Shown here: piece after piece, positions 45,216 to 53,491 of the stretch
Numbering within the stretch: position 1 is the stretch's first letter
Layout: every line of letters begins with the position of its first letter
NCBI GenBank assembly: GCA_035457705.1
Contig: DATIBD010000103.1
Coordinates: forward strand, 186,001 to 250,000
Source: DASPGQ01 sp035457705
Lineage (GTDB): Bacteria; Acidobacteriota; Vicinamibacteria; Marinacidobacterales; SMYC01
Reading direction: 5' to 3'
DNA length: 64,000 nt
Notes under the pieces: generated by a model
What the model was told of the DNA's origin: nothing
The model's database searches: none
What the model saw: the letters and a program-made list of their open reading frames with translations, nothing else
Made by a program: the position numbers and the translations under genes

Positions 45216-46034
45216 ATGAATTGGGGCGGTCTGAAGGGCCCTCCAGAAGCCGGCGCGAGCGGAGAACGACCTTGGCCGCGACCGACCTGTCTCGGCAGCA
45301 CGATCCGCCTCGCCGCGGGGGGCCTGCGCGCCGACCGATGGTCGGGTGCTCCTCTGGGTATTGCCGCCCATGCCGTCGCACTGGCAACGTTCGGCATGCT
45401 AGCCGTCATATCCTTCGACGCACCGCTGACACCGGCTTTGAAACCCCTCGTGTTCTGGTTCGCGGCCCCGCCGCCGCCCCCTCAGCTGCGAGGAGATCCG
45501 AGCTTGATTCCCCTCGAGACTGCGGCGATTCCACACCCTCATGATTCGGCGATTCTGAATCCCCCTTCGCGTCGGTTGGTAATGTCCGATGAGATCCTTA
45601 GCCCCGAGTTCGACGTCCCGTTCGGCGCCGACCTGGGCTTCGACCAAGGCCTCGCCGACGGGATGGACGGTGGCATCCCCGGGGGTGTGGTTGGTGGAGT
45701 TCCCGGTGGATTGGTGGGAGGGGTCATCGGTGGCAAGGGGACGGTGGTCCCGCCCCTGCCCACGCCCGACGTGGGTCCGAGCCCCCTCCGAATGCCGCTG
45801 CCGAGCTACACCAAGGAGGCGGTTCGCGACAACGTGTCCGGAGCTGTCGTCCTTCGCGTTCTCATCGATGAGCAAGGGAAAGTCCAGGTCCTCGAGGTCC
45901 GCCGCTCGATCCCCTCGCTCGATGCCGAGGCGATCCAAATGGTCGAATCTCGCTGGCTGTTCGAGCCCGCGACCAAGAACGGCAGACCGGTACCCGCAGT
46001 CAGCGACCTCGTCGTACGGTTTCGCCTCTATTGA
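45216..46034 (+). CDS. TonB-family energy transducer with Gly-rich repeat linker (first)
   Basis: A 272-residue TonB-like protein. The cytoplasmic N-terminus (about 45 residues) is unusually long. One helix follows (LGIAAHAVALATFGMLAVISF, about 47-67), then a proline-rich stretch (AAPPPPPQ) and a Gly-Gly repeat region (GGIPGGVVGGVPGGLVGGVIGG, near 152-173). The C-terminal TonB domain is YTKEAVRDNVSGAVVLRVLIDEQGKVQVLEV...WLFEPATKNGRPVPA. It would couple the proton gradient, through ExbB/ExbD, to outer-membrane receptors. It lies right after secF and before a promoter-bearing gap that separates it from the second tonB. Confidence 0.88.
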   Translation: MNWGGLKGPPEAGASGERPWPRPTCLGSTIRLAAGGLRADRWSGAPLGIAAHAVALATFGMLAVISFDAPLTPALKPLVFWFAAPPPPPQLRGDPSLIPLETAAIPHPHDSAILNPPSRRLVMSDEILSPEFDVPFGADLGFDQGLADGMDGGIPGGVVGGVPGGLVGGVIGGKGTVVPPLPTPDVGPSPLRMPLPSYTKEAVRDNVSGAVVLRVLIDEQGKVQVLEVRRSIPSLDAEAIQMVESRWLFEPATKNGRPVPAVSDLVVRFRLY

Positions 46035-46049
46035 GATCCTCGTAGCGGC

Positions 46050-46078
46050 TTGACACGAGGCTACACCGCGATTAGCAT
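46050..46078 (+). promoter_or_regulatory. Sigma70-type promoter for tonB2-exbB-exbD-exbD
   Basis: TTGACA (46050-46055), a 17-base spacer and TAGCAT (46073-46078): an exact consensus -35 and four of six -10 matches. It is suitably placed to drive the second tonB and the downstream exbB/exbD genes independently of the sec operon. Confidence 0.6.
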
Positions 46079-46119
46079 ACGCTGCTCGAAGGAGGATACT
46101 GCGGATCTCCTCTAGTCGG

Positions 46120-46148
46120 TTGACAGCGAGGTCGCTTGTCGATATGGA
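46120..46148 (+). promoter_or_regulatory. Second, weaker promoter candidate
   Basis: TTGACA (46120-46125), a 17-base spacer and TATGGA (46143-46148), three of six -10 matches. It lies 70 bases downstream of the first promoter with the same -35 box. Confidence 0.4.
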
Positions 46149-46359
46149 TACGACTTTGGTTGGCTTCGAGTTCCCACGAGTTGTCGGCAGTATTTTGATT
46201 GTCTCGAGCGGCCCAACTGGAACCTTTCGTGACGGGCGGTGTCTAATCGCGCAGTATGAGGCTGGAATTGCGTAGTCTGTCCGACAGCGACCGGATAAGG
46301 GCTACGCCATCTTGTCTTAGAAGTGATTCATTCTTCTCCGGAAAGGAGCACTGATCGCC

Positions 46360-47076
46360 GTGCCCAAAGAAATGTTTGACCTTGCCTTGATGCCGGAGGG
46401 CGTTGGCGCGGGAAGATCCTTCGCGAGCTTCATGACCTCGCTTCTCCTGCAGGGCGGAGTCATCTTCGCGATGATCGTCGTGCCGCTGATGGCGACCGAC
46501 AACCTGCCCACGCCCGAAGGAATCATGACCTTCATGGCGACGCCCCCGCCGCCACCTCCACCACCGCCACCTCCGCCTCCCCCGAAAGCGGCGCCGAGGC
46601 CGACGGCTCCCCGTCCCGTCCTGACCTCCACGCCGCAGTTCGTAGCTCCCGTGGAGATCCCGGACGAGATCGGCATGGACATGGGGGTCGATTTCGGAGT
46701 CCCGGGCGGTGTCGAAGGAGGCGTCCCTGGTGGGGTCATCGGCGGAATCGTGGGAGGGCTTCCCGACGCACCACCGCCTCCCAAGCAAGAGCCCGTCCGA
46801 GTTGGCGGAAACATTCGCCCGCCCAACAAGATCAAGGACGTCGCGCCGTCTTATCCGGATATCGCGAAGCAAGCCCGAGTTCAGGGCATCGTCATCCTCG
46901 AGGCCATCATCGACCCTCAGGGAACCGTCACCAACGTTCGAGTGCTCCGCTCCATTCCACTGCTCGACCAGTCGGCGATCGATGCCGTCAAACAGTGGAA
47001 ATATGAGCCGACGCTCCTGAACGGAGTGCCGGTACCGATCGTCATGACGGTCACGGTCAACTTCGCGTTGAGCTAA
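46360..47076 (+). CDS. TonB-family energy transducer with Gly-rich repeat linker (second)
   Basis: A 238-residue TonB-like protein. One membrane helix (about 25-47, FASFMTSLLLQGGVIFAMIVVPLMA) precedes a run of fourteen prolines, a Pro/Ala/Arg linker and Gly-Gly repeats (GGVEGGVPGGVIGGIVGG). The C-terminal TonB domain is NKIKDVAPSYPDIAKQARVQG, VILEAIIDPQGTVTNVRVLRS, LDQSAIDAVKQWKYEPTLLNGVPVPI. The start is GTG, with AAAGGAG 12 bases upstream. It is followed by ExbB and two ExbD proteins, forming a complete energy-transducing complex. It shares the Gly repeat design with the TonB at 45216. Confidence 0.9.
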   Translation: MPKEMFDLALMPEGVGAGRSFASFMTSLLLQGGVIFAMIVVPLMATDNLPTPEGIMTFMATPPPPPPPPPPPPPPKAAPRPTAPRPVLTSTPQFVAPVEIPDEIGMDMGVDFGVPGGVEGGVPGGVIGGIVGGLPDAPPPPKQEPVRVGGNIRPPNKIKDVAPSYPDIAKQARVQGIVILEAIIDPQGTVTNVRVLRSIPLLDQSAIDAVKQWKYEPTLLNGVPVPIVMTVTVNFALS

Positions 47077-47133
47077 GTGGGTACTGCTTCGAGATAGGTT
47101 CGCGTCAACCGTAGATAATACAGGAGGAAAACA

Positions 47134-47811
47134 ATGCAGTTTAGCCTGCTCGATATTTGGCAACATATGGGTTTAACAGCCAGGCTGGTGAACTTCGTCA
47201 TGTTGATCATGTCGATCTATTCCTTGAGCGTCATGATCGAGCGCTTCATGACCTATAGAAAGGCCAAGAAGCAATCACGGGCCTATGCCCCGAAAGTGGC
47301 CAAGCTCTTGAAGGATGGAAAGATACAAGACGCTATCCGACTCAGCGGCGCCAAGGACGTCAAGAACAGCCATCTCGCCAAGGTTCTCCTCGCCGGGCTC
47401 CAAGAGTACGAGTACCAGAAGGAGACGGGCGGTGGCACGCGTGACGACATGATGGAGGCTGCCCACCGCGCGATCGAACGAGCGACGGCGCTCAATTTGA
47501 CCGACCTAAAGCGCGGACTGTCGGGGCTCGCCACCGTGGGAGCTACCGCACCGTTCGTGGGGTTGTTCGGAACGGTCGCCGGGATCATCAACGCCTTTCG
47601 CGGCATGGCCCTCACCGGCTCGGGCGGTATCGGTGCCATTTCCGCGGGCATCGCCGAGGCCCTGGTGGCCACCGCATTCGGCCTGTTCGTCGCCATCCCG
47701 GCTGTCTGGGCGTTCAACTATCTCACGACGCGGGTCGAGGGTTTCACCGTCGAGATGGACAATAGCGCCTCGGAGCTCATCGACTACATGGCCAAGAAAA
47801 CCGTCGCGTAG
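47134..47811 (+). CDS. MotA/TolQ/ExbB proton channel protein
   Basis: A 225-residue inner-membrane protein with three helices: about 18-38 (LVNFVMLIMSIYSLSVMIE), and two after the cytoplasmic loop, including LSGLATVGATAPFVGLFGTVAGIINAFRGMA and GIAEALVATAFGLFVAIPAVWAFNYL. These are the ExbB/TolQ signatures that line the proton path with ExbD. The cytoplasmic loop is of normal length. The ATG has AGGAGG 8 bases upstream. It is probably named exbB by context, though tolQ cannot be excluded, since no tolA, tolB or pal is present here. Confidence 0.92.
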   Translation: MQFSLLDIWQHMGLTARLVNFVMLIMSIYSLSVMIERFMTYRKAKKQSRAYAPKVAKLLKDGKIQDAIRLSGAKDVKNSHLAKVLLAGLQEYEYQKETGGGTRDDMMEAAHRAIERATALNLTDLKRGLSGLATVGATAPFVGLFGTVAGIINAFRGMALTGSGGIGAISAGIAEALVATAFGLFVAIPAVWAFNYLTTRVEGFTVEMDNSASELIDYMAKKTVA

Positions 47812-47837
47812 GCGACTGTGACTAAGGAGATACAGCC

Positions 47838-48254
47838 ATGGGCATGGGCGGACTCAATCAAAAGGACGTCAAGGCAGATATCAACGTCACGCCGCTCGCC
47901 GACGTGATGCTGGTGTTGCTCATCATTTTCATGGTCATTACGCCTCTGCTCCAGAAAGGAGTCGACGTCAAGCTTCCGCCAGCGGAATTTCCTACCGATC
48001 ATCCGGACAACGAAAGCGTCGTCACCGTGGCCATCAAGCTGGACAATACTGTCTATCTCAACATGATGCCCGTCGCCGAGTCGGAGCTCGTGAGCAAGCT
48101 CACCAGCGAGTTCGAGGGAAAATCCGAGAAAATCCTCTTCCTCAAAGCCGACGAAGGACTCGAGTACGGTGACGTTCTTCGCGTCATGGACCTGTGTCGC
48201 GACGGCGGAGCCGACGAGATCGGCCTAATCACCGAGGTAAAGGTCCAAAGCTGA
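47838..48254 (+). CDS. ExbD/TolR biopolymer transport protein (first)
   Basis: A 138-residue protein with a single N-terminal helix. DINVTPLADVMLVLLIIFMVITPLLQKGVDVKLP contains the essential membrane Asp of the ExbD/TolR family. A small periplasmic domain follows (EKILFLKADEGLEYGDVLRVMDLCRDGGADEIGLITE). It works with ExbB and TonB. The ATG has AAGGAG 11 bases upstream. It is 15 bases before a second ExbD-like gene. Confidence 0.92.
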   Translation: MGMGGLNQKDVKADINVTPLADVMLVLLIIFMVITPLLQKGVDVKLPPAEFPTDHPDNESVVTVAIKLDNTVYLNMMPVAESELVSKLTSEFEGKSEKILFLKADEGLEYGDVLRVMDLCRDGGADEIGLITEVKVQS

Positions 48255-48269
48255 AGGAGCACGAAACAA

Positions 48270-48701
48270 ATGGCAATGTCGTCGAACAAAGGTGGGGGCC
48301 CGACTTCCGACATCAACGTGACTCCGCTAATCGACGTGATGTTGGTCCTTCTCATCATCTTCATGGTGGTAACGCCGCTGACGCAAAAGGGGCTAGACGT
48401 GGAGCTCCCCGAGTCCGCGGATAACGTGCAGAACGCAGAGCCGGATCCGAATCAGCTTGTTCTGAACATCGACATCGATCGGCAGGTCACCATCAACAAA
48501 CAACCCATCAATTGGGAAGAGCTTCCGCTTCGTATTCGCGATATCTTCGAGACCCGATCCGACAAGACGATCTTCTTGCAAGCCGCGCCGCAGTTGAGCT
48601 ACGGCGAGGTCGTCGAAGTGCTCGACGTGGCCAGGGGTAACGGTGTCGAGCGAGTCGGAATCGTCCCGCCGCAGCCAGGATACGCGGGAGGAAGCCGTTA
48701 G
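48270..48701 (+). CDS. ExbD/TolR biopolymer transport protein (second)
   Basis: A 143-residue paralogue of the preceding protein: SDINVTPLIDVMLVLLIIFMVVTPLTQKGLDVELP with the membrane Asp, then TIFLQAAPQLSYGEVVEVLDVARGNGVERVGIVPPQ. Two ExbDs after one ExbB is a recurrent arrangement and may reflect a heteromeric ExbD pair. The operon ends with the terminator at 48723-48757. Confidence 0.92.
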   Translation: MAMSSNKGGGPTSDINVTPLIDVMLVLLIIFMVVTPLTQKGLDVELPESADNVQNAEPDPNQLVLNIDIDRQVTINKQPINWEELPLRIRDIFETRSDKTIFLQAAPQLSYGEVVEVLDVARGNGVERVGIVPPQPGYAGGSR

Positions 48702-48722
48702 GCTTCATTCATTCGAGACTTT

Positions 48723-48757
48723 AAAATGGGCGGGGAATCTTCCCCGCCCATTTTTTT
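48723..48757 (+). terminator. Strong, probably bidirectional rho-independent terminator
   Basis: AAAATGGGCGGGGA (48723-48736), a four-base loop, then TCCCCGCCCATTTT (48741-48754), continuing to seven T in all (48751-48757). A 14-bp stem with a U-tract on the plus strand and four A on the other side allows action on both strands. It separates exbD from the convergent TPR lipoprotein gene, which ends at 48762. Confidence 0.93.
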
Positions 48758-48761
48758 GGTT

Positions 48762-49808
48762 TTAGTGGCTCGAGGTTTTTGGAGATTCGGCGGCTTCCGC
48801 CTCGGCGGCCTTGTTGGCCTCCTGCTCCTGCTCGCGTAGTGCGAGGGCCCGGTCCCGCAGCTCGTTTGCCAGCTGTTCGAGCTCCGCTCGGCGTCCCGGC
48901 TCGATTTTGGCTTGCTCTCTGAGCAACAAGTTCTTGTAGATCAAGGCATCGATGTACTGGTCGTTGATCCCCAATGCCTGATCGAGCTGCTCCAATCCGA
49001 GCTGGATATATTCGCTTTTATCCGCGGTCGTGAGATCGGGATCGCGGTAGACCTTGTCCCAATAGTGAACGGCGATGAGGTAGTAGCCTTCGGGGTCCTG
49101 GGTCTTGACGTCCCGGGCCTTGGCTAGCCAATCCATGGTCTCGTCGAATCGCCCGTATTTGTTGAGGAGGTTGGCAACCTGGCGGTAGGGCAGGGGATCG
49201 TCGGGTTTCATCTCCACCGGCTTCTTGTAAGCCTCGATGGCTTGTTCCAACAAAGGCAATTCCTCGGGATCGTGGAAGCGCTCGTAGACGTCCGCGAGCG
49301 CGTAGTAGCGCTCGGGAGTGGTGGAGTCGAGCTCGATCAGCGACTTGAAGTAATGCTCGGCGTTTCCGAAATCGTCGAGGACGTCCCGATAGATCGCGGC
49401 GAGCTGCTCCATCGAGTACTTCTGGTACGGCGCCAGCATCTCGAACTCCGCCGCATGGACACCCGCGAGCTCCAGCGCCTTCTCGTAGTCCTCGATGGCC
49501 GCGTCCAGATGGGCTTCGTTCTCGGGGTCATCCGGCCGCGTCGGACGGTAGAGGAGATGGTGGCTGCTCCCGCGATAGAAAAGAGTCGTGACCAGAACCC
49601 TGGGATCAGGGTTGGGATCGAGCTCGAGCGTCGTGTTGTAGAAATCGATGGCGTTCACGTACTCTTTGTTGGCGTAGTGCTGGTTCGCCTGTTTGAACGC
49701 CCTTCGGGACTTCAGCATGTCCAGTTTCTGCTGAAGGCTCGCGCACCCAGCGAGGGTAGCCAGAGCTATCGTCACGGCGCCGAGCGTTTTCAGGTGGTGG
49801 GTGTGCAT
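48762..49808 (-). CDS. TPR-repeat lipoprotein
   Basis: A 348-residue exported lipoprotein: signal peptide with a canonical lipobox LAGC near residue 22 (VTIALATLAGCASL). Five or more TPR units follow (AFKQANQHYANKEYVNAIDFYNTTLELDPNP, AIEDYEKALELAG, YYALADVYERFHDPEELPLLEQAIEAYKK, YGRFDETMDWLAKA). The C-terminal tail is a Glu/Ala-rich coiled coil. It is a likely periplasmic or outer-membrane scaffold protein with unknown partner. It diverges from the rel gene and shares a terminator with exbD. Confidence 0.88.
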   Translation of the reverse strand: MHTHHLKTLGAVTIALATLAGCASLQQKLDMLKSRRAFKQANQHYANKEYVNAIDFYNTTLELDPNPDPRVLVTTLFYRGSSHHLLYRPTRPDDPENEAHLDAAIEDYEKALELAGVHAAEFEMLAPYQKYSMEQLAAIYRDVLDDFGNAEHYFKSLIELDSTTPERYYALADVYERFHDPEELPLLEQAIEAYKKPVEMKPDDPLPYRQVANLLNKYGRFDETMDWLAKARDVKTQDPEGYYLIAVHYWDKVYRDPDLTTADKSEYIQLGLEQLDQALGINDQYIDALIYKNLLLREQAKIEPGRRAELEQLANELRDRALALREQEQEANKAAEAEAAESPKTSSH

Positions 49809-49906
49809 TCCTTGAACCCCCTTATATGGATTCAGTCGTATGGGGAGCGAAGTATATTATGGGAGGGAGGGTCAGTCAACTCGGACACCAGGGTAACTGA
49901 TTCAAC

Positions 49907-52075
49907 ATGATCCGCTTCGAGAACATTCTTGACAAGGTCCGTGCCTACCTGCCGGACGGTGACCTCGAGCTGCTCCGGCGAGCTTACGTTTTCTCCGCTC
50001 GGGAGCACCGGGGTCAGCTTCGCAAGTCGGGCGAGCCTTATCTCGTCCATCCCCTGGAAGTCGCCAACATCCTGGCGGGGATGCAGCTCGACATCGTCTG
50101 CGTCGTAGGCGGGCTCCTGCACGATGTGGTCGAGGACACACTCACCTCCATCGAAGCCGTCGAGGAGCTCTTCGGCTCGGAGGTGGCCCACATCATCGAC
50201 GGTCTTACCAAGATCAGCAAATTGAAGTTCTCGTCCGCGGAGGAGCACCAGGCGGAGAATTTTCGAAAGATGTTGTTGGCGATGGTCGACGACATCCGCA
50301 TCATATTGATCAAGCTCGCCGATCGCCTGCACAACATGCGTACGCTACAGCATCTCTCCGACGAGCAGCGCGCTCGAATCGCCGCCGAGACACTCGAGAT
50401 CTACGCTCCGCTCGCCGGTCGGCTGGGAATCGGTCGGATGAAGTCCGAGCTCGAAGAGCTTTGCCTGAAGCACACCGAGCCGAAGGCCTATGGGGTGCTC
50501 GCGGCGAGAATCGAGGCGAAGCGGAAATGGGCAGAGGACTTCATCGCGGCGATGAAGTCAAAACTCGAGAAGGCGCTCGCCGAGAATGGTATTCCCGCGG
50601 AGATCACCGGACGCACCAAGAGCATCTACAGCATCCACGAGAAGATGAAACGCCAGCGGATCGAGCTCGACCAGGTCTACGACTTTGTCGCGCTCCGCGT
50701 CATCACCGACAGCGTCAAGAACTGCTATGGCACACTCGGCATCATTCACAATACCTGGAGACCCGTTCCCGGCCGAATCAAGGACTTCATCGCCATGCCG
50801 CGTCCTAACGGATACCGGTCGCTCCACACGAGCGTCATCACCGAATCGGGGGTTCCCTTCGAAGTCCAGATCCGGACGGAGGAAATGCACCGGGTGGCCG
50901 AGCAGGGGATCGCCGCCCACTGGAAATACAAGGAAGGGAGGCCTCTCGAGGAGGATGACGTCAAGAACTTTTCCTGGCTCCGGCAGATCATCGATTCTCA
51001 GCGCGAGATCGCGGACCCGCACGAGTTCTTGAACAACCTCCGGATCGACCTGTATCCCGAGGACGTTTTCTGCTTCACGCCGAAGGGAGAGGTGAAATCC
51101 TTTCCCCGGGGCGCGACCCCGGTGGACTTTGCCTACTCGATCCATACCGATATCGGACACCAATGTGTGGGAGCTCGCGTCAACGGATTGATGGTCCCCC
51201 TGCGATACAAGCTCAAGAACGGGGACATCGTGGAGATCTTGACGGCTCGCGGCCACCGGCCAAGTCGCGATTGGCTCTCGTTCGTCACCACCGCCCGGGC
51301 CCGGAGCAAGATCCGAACCTTTCTGAACGCCGCCGACAAGATGAGAAGCATCGAGATCGGCCGGAAGCTTCTCGACAAGGAATCGGAGCGATTCGATTTC
51401 AATCTGAGGGCGCTTCTCGACACCGACGGGCTACCCACCGTCCTGAAGGAGTACGGGCTCTCGAAAGTAGACGATCTCTATGCCGCGGTGGGCTACGGCA
51501 AGCTCTCCCCTCGCAAGATCCTGTCGAAGCTCGTTCCCGAGGAGAAGCTTCGCGAGAAAGCGGGCACGGGAACATCGCTCGCCCGGGCCGTTCGGAGAGT
51601 CCTTCGGGGCTCCCAGGACAAGATCAAAGTCGACGGTATGGACGACCTGATGGTATACCGAGCGAAATGCTGCACCCCCGTTCCCGGGGAAAGCATCACC
51701 GGCTACGTTACCCGGGGCAAGGGCGTGTCGGTGCATTCCGCGAGTTGCCCCAACCTGCTCAATCTGATGGTAGATCCCGAACGACGGGTGGCCGTGTCCT
51801 GGGAAGGTGAAAAAGACGCGAAGTACGACATCACTTTGTCGGTCAACGTGGAGGATCGCAAAGGCATCCTAGCCGACATCACTTCGATTATCGCCGACAT
51901 GAACACCGACATTCGAAACATCGAGGCCAAGACGTTCGATGATCAGAAGGGGTCCATCGACGTGACCGTCGCGATCGGGAATCTGAAGGAGCTGGAGAAG
52001 ATCGCCCGCTCGATCCGCTCCGTTGAAGGGGTTCTGGACGTCTCCCGGCCGGGCTCCCGCTCCGGCGCCAATTAG
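49907..52075 (+). CDS. Bifunctional (p)ppGpp synthetase/hydrolase (Rel/SpoT)
   Basis: A 722-residue stringent-response enzyme. The HD hydrolase domain is near 25-180, with His48 (LVHPLEVA), HDVVEDT (His72-Asp73, Glu76-Asp77) and IKLADRLHNMRTL, all intact, so hydrolysis should work. The synthetase domain (about 235-350) has GRTKSIYSIHEKMKRQ, VYDFVALRVITDS and KDFIAMPRPNGYRSLHTSVI. TGS (about 390-450: DVFCFTPKGEVKSFPRGATPVDFAYSIHTDIGHQCVGARVNG), a helical/CC domain with CCTPVPGESITGYVTRGKGVSVHSASC, and an ACT domain (about 645-715) follow. It is the only Rel-type protein here. The stop overlaps that of the convergent mrp gene. Confidence 0.95.
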   Translation: MIRFENILDKVRAYLPDGDLELLRRAYVFSAREHRGQLRKSGEPYLVHPLEVANILAGMQLDIVCVVGGLLHDVVEDTLTSIEAVEELFGSEVAHIIDGLTKISKLKFSSAEEHQAENFRKMLLAMVDDIRIILIKLADRLHNMRTLQHLSDEQRARIAAETLEIYAPLAGRLGIGRMKSELEELCLKHTEPKAYGVLAARIEAKRKWAEDFIAAMKSKLEKALAENGIPAEITGRTKSIYSIHEKMKRQRIELDQVYDFVALRVITDSVKNCYGTLGIIHNTWRPVPGRIKDFIAMPRPNGYRSLHTSVITESGVPFEVQIRTEEMHRVAEQGIAAHWKYKEGRPLEEDDVKNFSWLRQIIDSQREIADPHEFLNNLRIDLYPEDVFCFTPKGEVKSFPRGATPVDFAYSIHTDIGHQCVGARVNGLMVPLRYKLKNGDIVEILTARGHRPSRDWLSFVTTARARSKIRTFLNAADKMRSIEIGRKLLDKESERFDFNLRALLDTDGLPTVLKEYGLSKVDDLYAAVGYGKLSPRKILSKLVPEEKLREKAGTGTSLARAVRRVLRGSQDKIKVDGMDDLMVYRAKCCTPVPGESITGYVTRGKGVSVHSASCPNLLNLMVDPERRVAVSWEGEKDAKYDITLSVNVEDRKGILADITSIIADMNTDIRNIEAKTFDDQKGSIDVTVAIGNLKELEKIARSIRSVEGVLDVSRPGSRSGAN

Positions 52076-53475
52076 CGCGGCTTCGGCTGGCTCAACTCCG
52101 CCTCGAGCTCCCTCAGATAGCGGAAGCTGTAGATTCCCGTGTTGTGCCCATCCGACCAGCTGATCTGCACCGCGTAGTTGCCCACGGGCTCCATGGCCAT
52201 CGGACGGAAGTTCGACGGAAGCAACAAGATGAGGCTCTTCCGCTCACCGCTCCACTCGTCCACGCAGAGTGCACAAGGGCAGTGATTCCTGAGGAACTGG
52301 AACGGAAAGCTCGATTCCGACCCGTCGCTCCAGAGGATGCGTAGCGATTTCTCGTCGGCGCCTATCTCCTTGGGGCGATCGGCCTGCGCACTCTCGTAGT
52401 TGGCTTTGGCGACCGCCGCCGCCACGCGAGCGGCGATCTCCCGGTACGCCGCGGCGGCCGGTGCCGCCGGGTTACGCACGACGATTGGCTTTCCCTCGTC
52501 TCCGGCGATGACGACATCCGGGTCGATCGGAATCCCTCCGAGAAAGGGTATCCCCAGCTCCTCGGCAATTCTCATTCCGCCGCCCTCGCGAAAAATGTGG
52601 GTGCGCTCTCCGCAATGGGCGCAAAGGAAGTAGCTCATGTTCTCGATGACACCGAGCACGGCGACCTGCACCGGCTGAAACATGCGAAGCCCTTTTTCCG
52701 CGATGTTTCTGGCGACGTCCTGGGGGGTCGTCACGATGACCGCCCCGGTCAGGGGTACGCTTTGGGTCAGGGTGAGTTGCACGTCACCGGTGCCCGGCGG
52801 CAGGTCCACGAGCAGGTAGTCGAGCTCGCCCCAGGCAACGCCCGACAAGAACTGCTGCACGAGGCGCGTGGCCATAGGTCCTCGCCAGATGACGGGAGTC
52901 TCCTTGGTGGTGAGGAGGCCCATCGACATTACGCGAATGCCGTTCGATTCGATGGGAACGAGCTGCTTGTTCTCGTTGGCCTCGGGACGCTGGGTGATGC
53001 CGAACATGGTACCTTGAGAAGGACCGTAGACGTCGGCGTCGCAGAGGCCAACCGACGCTCCCGCTTGGTGGAGGGCGACGGCGAGATTCGCCGCCACCGT
53101 CGACTTGCCGACTCCACCCTTCCCCGAGGCGATGGCGATGAGATTCTTTACACCTTCGGGCCGCTGAGGCGCCGGCGCCTGCTGTCCGGAGGGCAGCACG
53201 CGACCCGCTGCCTCGGGAGGCGATGAGACCGACCAGGTCATCCTCACGTTGGCCTCCTCGATGCCGGGAATCGAGAGCAGTGCGGCCTCCGCCTCCTTTC
53301 GGAGTCGCTCCCTTGCTTGACTCGCGGGATTCGACAGCTCGATATCGCAGCTAACGATGGGCGAGCAGATCCGAACGTTCTTGACCGAGCCGAGAGACAC
53401 GATATCCCGCCCGAGATCGGGATCGCGGAGCGCCTCGAGCTTCGAGAGAACGTCCTGTTCGGTCACTCTCGACAT
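52072..53475 (-). CDS. Mrp/NBP35-type Fe-S cluster carrier with DUF59 and DUF971 domains
   Basis: A 467-residue ParA-like ATPase that carries or inserts iron-sulfur clusters. The N-terminal DUF59/MIP18 domain (about 5-90) precedes the ATPase (about 108-350), with IAIASGKGGVGKSTVAANLAVAL, DADVYGPSQGTMFG, LLVDLPPGTGDVQLTL and the cluster-binding Cys pair YFLCAHCG. A C-terminal DUF971 domain (about 375-465) carries HCPCALCVDEWSGER, which offers a second Cys set. The three-domain form is a known but not universal layout. Its position directly after the ferredoxin-dependent korA/korB genes (16-base gap) suggests it supplies clusters to that enzyme. Confidence 0.9.
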   Translation of the reverse strand: MSRVTEQDVLSKLEALRDPDLGRDIVSLGSVKNVRICSPIVSCDIELSNPASQARERLRKEAEAALLSIPGIEEANVRMTWSVSSPPEAAGRVLPSGQQAPAPQRPEGVKNLIAIASGKGGVGKSTVAANLAVALHQAGASVGLCDADVYGPSQGTMFGITQRPEANENKQLVPIESNGIRVMSMGLLTTKETPVIWRGPMATRLVQQFLSGVAWGELDYLLVDLPPGTGDVQLTLTQSVPLTGAVIVTTPQDVARNIAEKGLRMFQPVQVAVLGVIENMSYFLCAHCGERTHIFREGGGMRIAEELGIPFLGGIPIDPDVVIAGDEGKPIVVRNPAAPAAAAYREIAARVAAAVAKANYESAQADRPKEIGADEKSLRILWSDGSESSFPFQFLRNHCPCALCVDEWSGERKSLILLLPSNFRPMAMEPVGNYAVQISWSDGHNTGIYSFRYLRELEAELSQPKPR

Positions 53476-53491
53476 CGAGATCCAGCACCCT

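Larger units (their letters stand above)
46035..46359 (+). other. Promoter-bearing intergenic region before second tonB
   Basis: These 325 bases carry no gene I can support. They contain two TTGACA boxes with 17-base spacing to plausible -10 sequences (46050-46078 and 46120-46148), and a ribosome binding site AAAGGAG just before the GTG of the next gene. The long leader (over 200 bases) between promoter and start is otherwise featureless. Confidence 0.55.

Noticed and set aside
46243..47166. 307-residue minus-strand frame containing poly-Gly
   Set aside because: Antisense of the polyproline run and Gly repeats in the second TonB gene.
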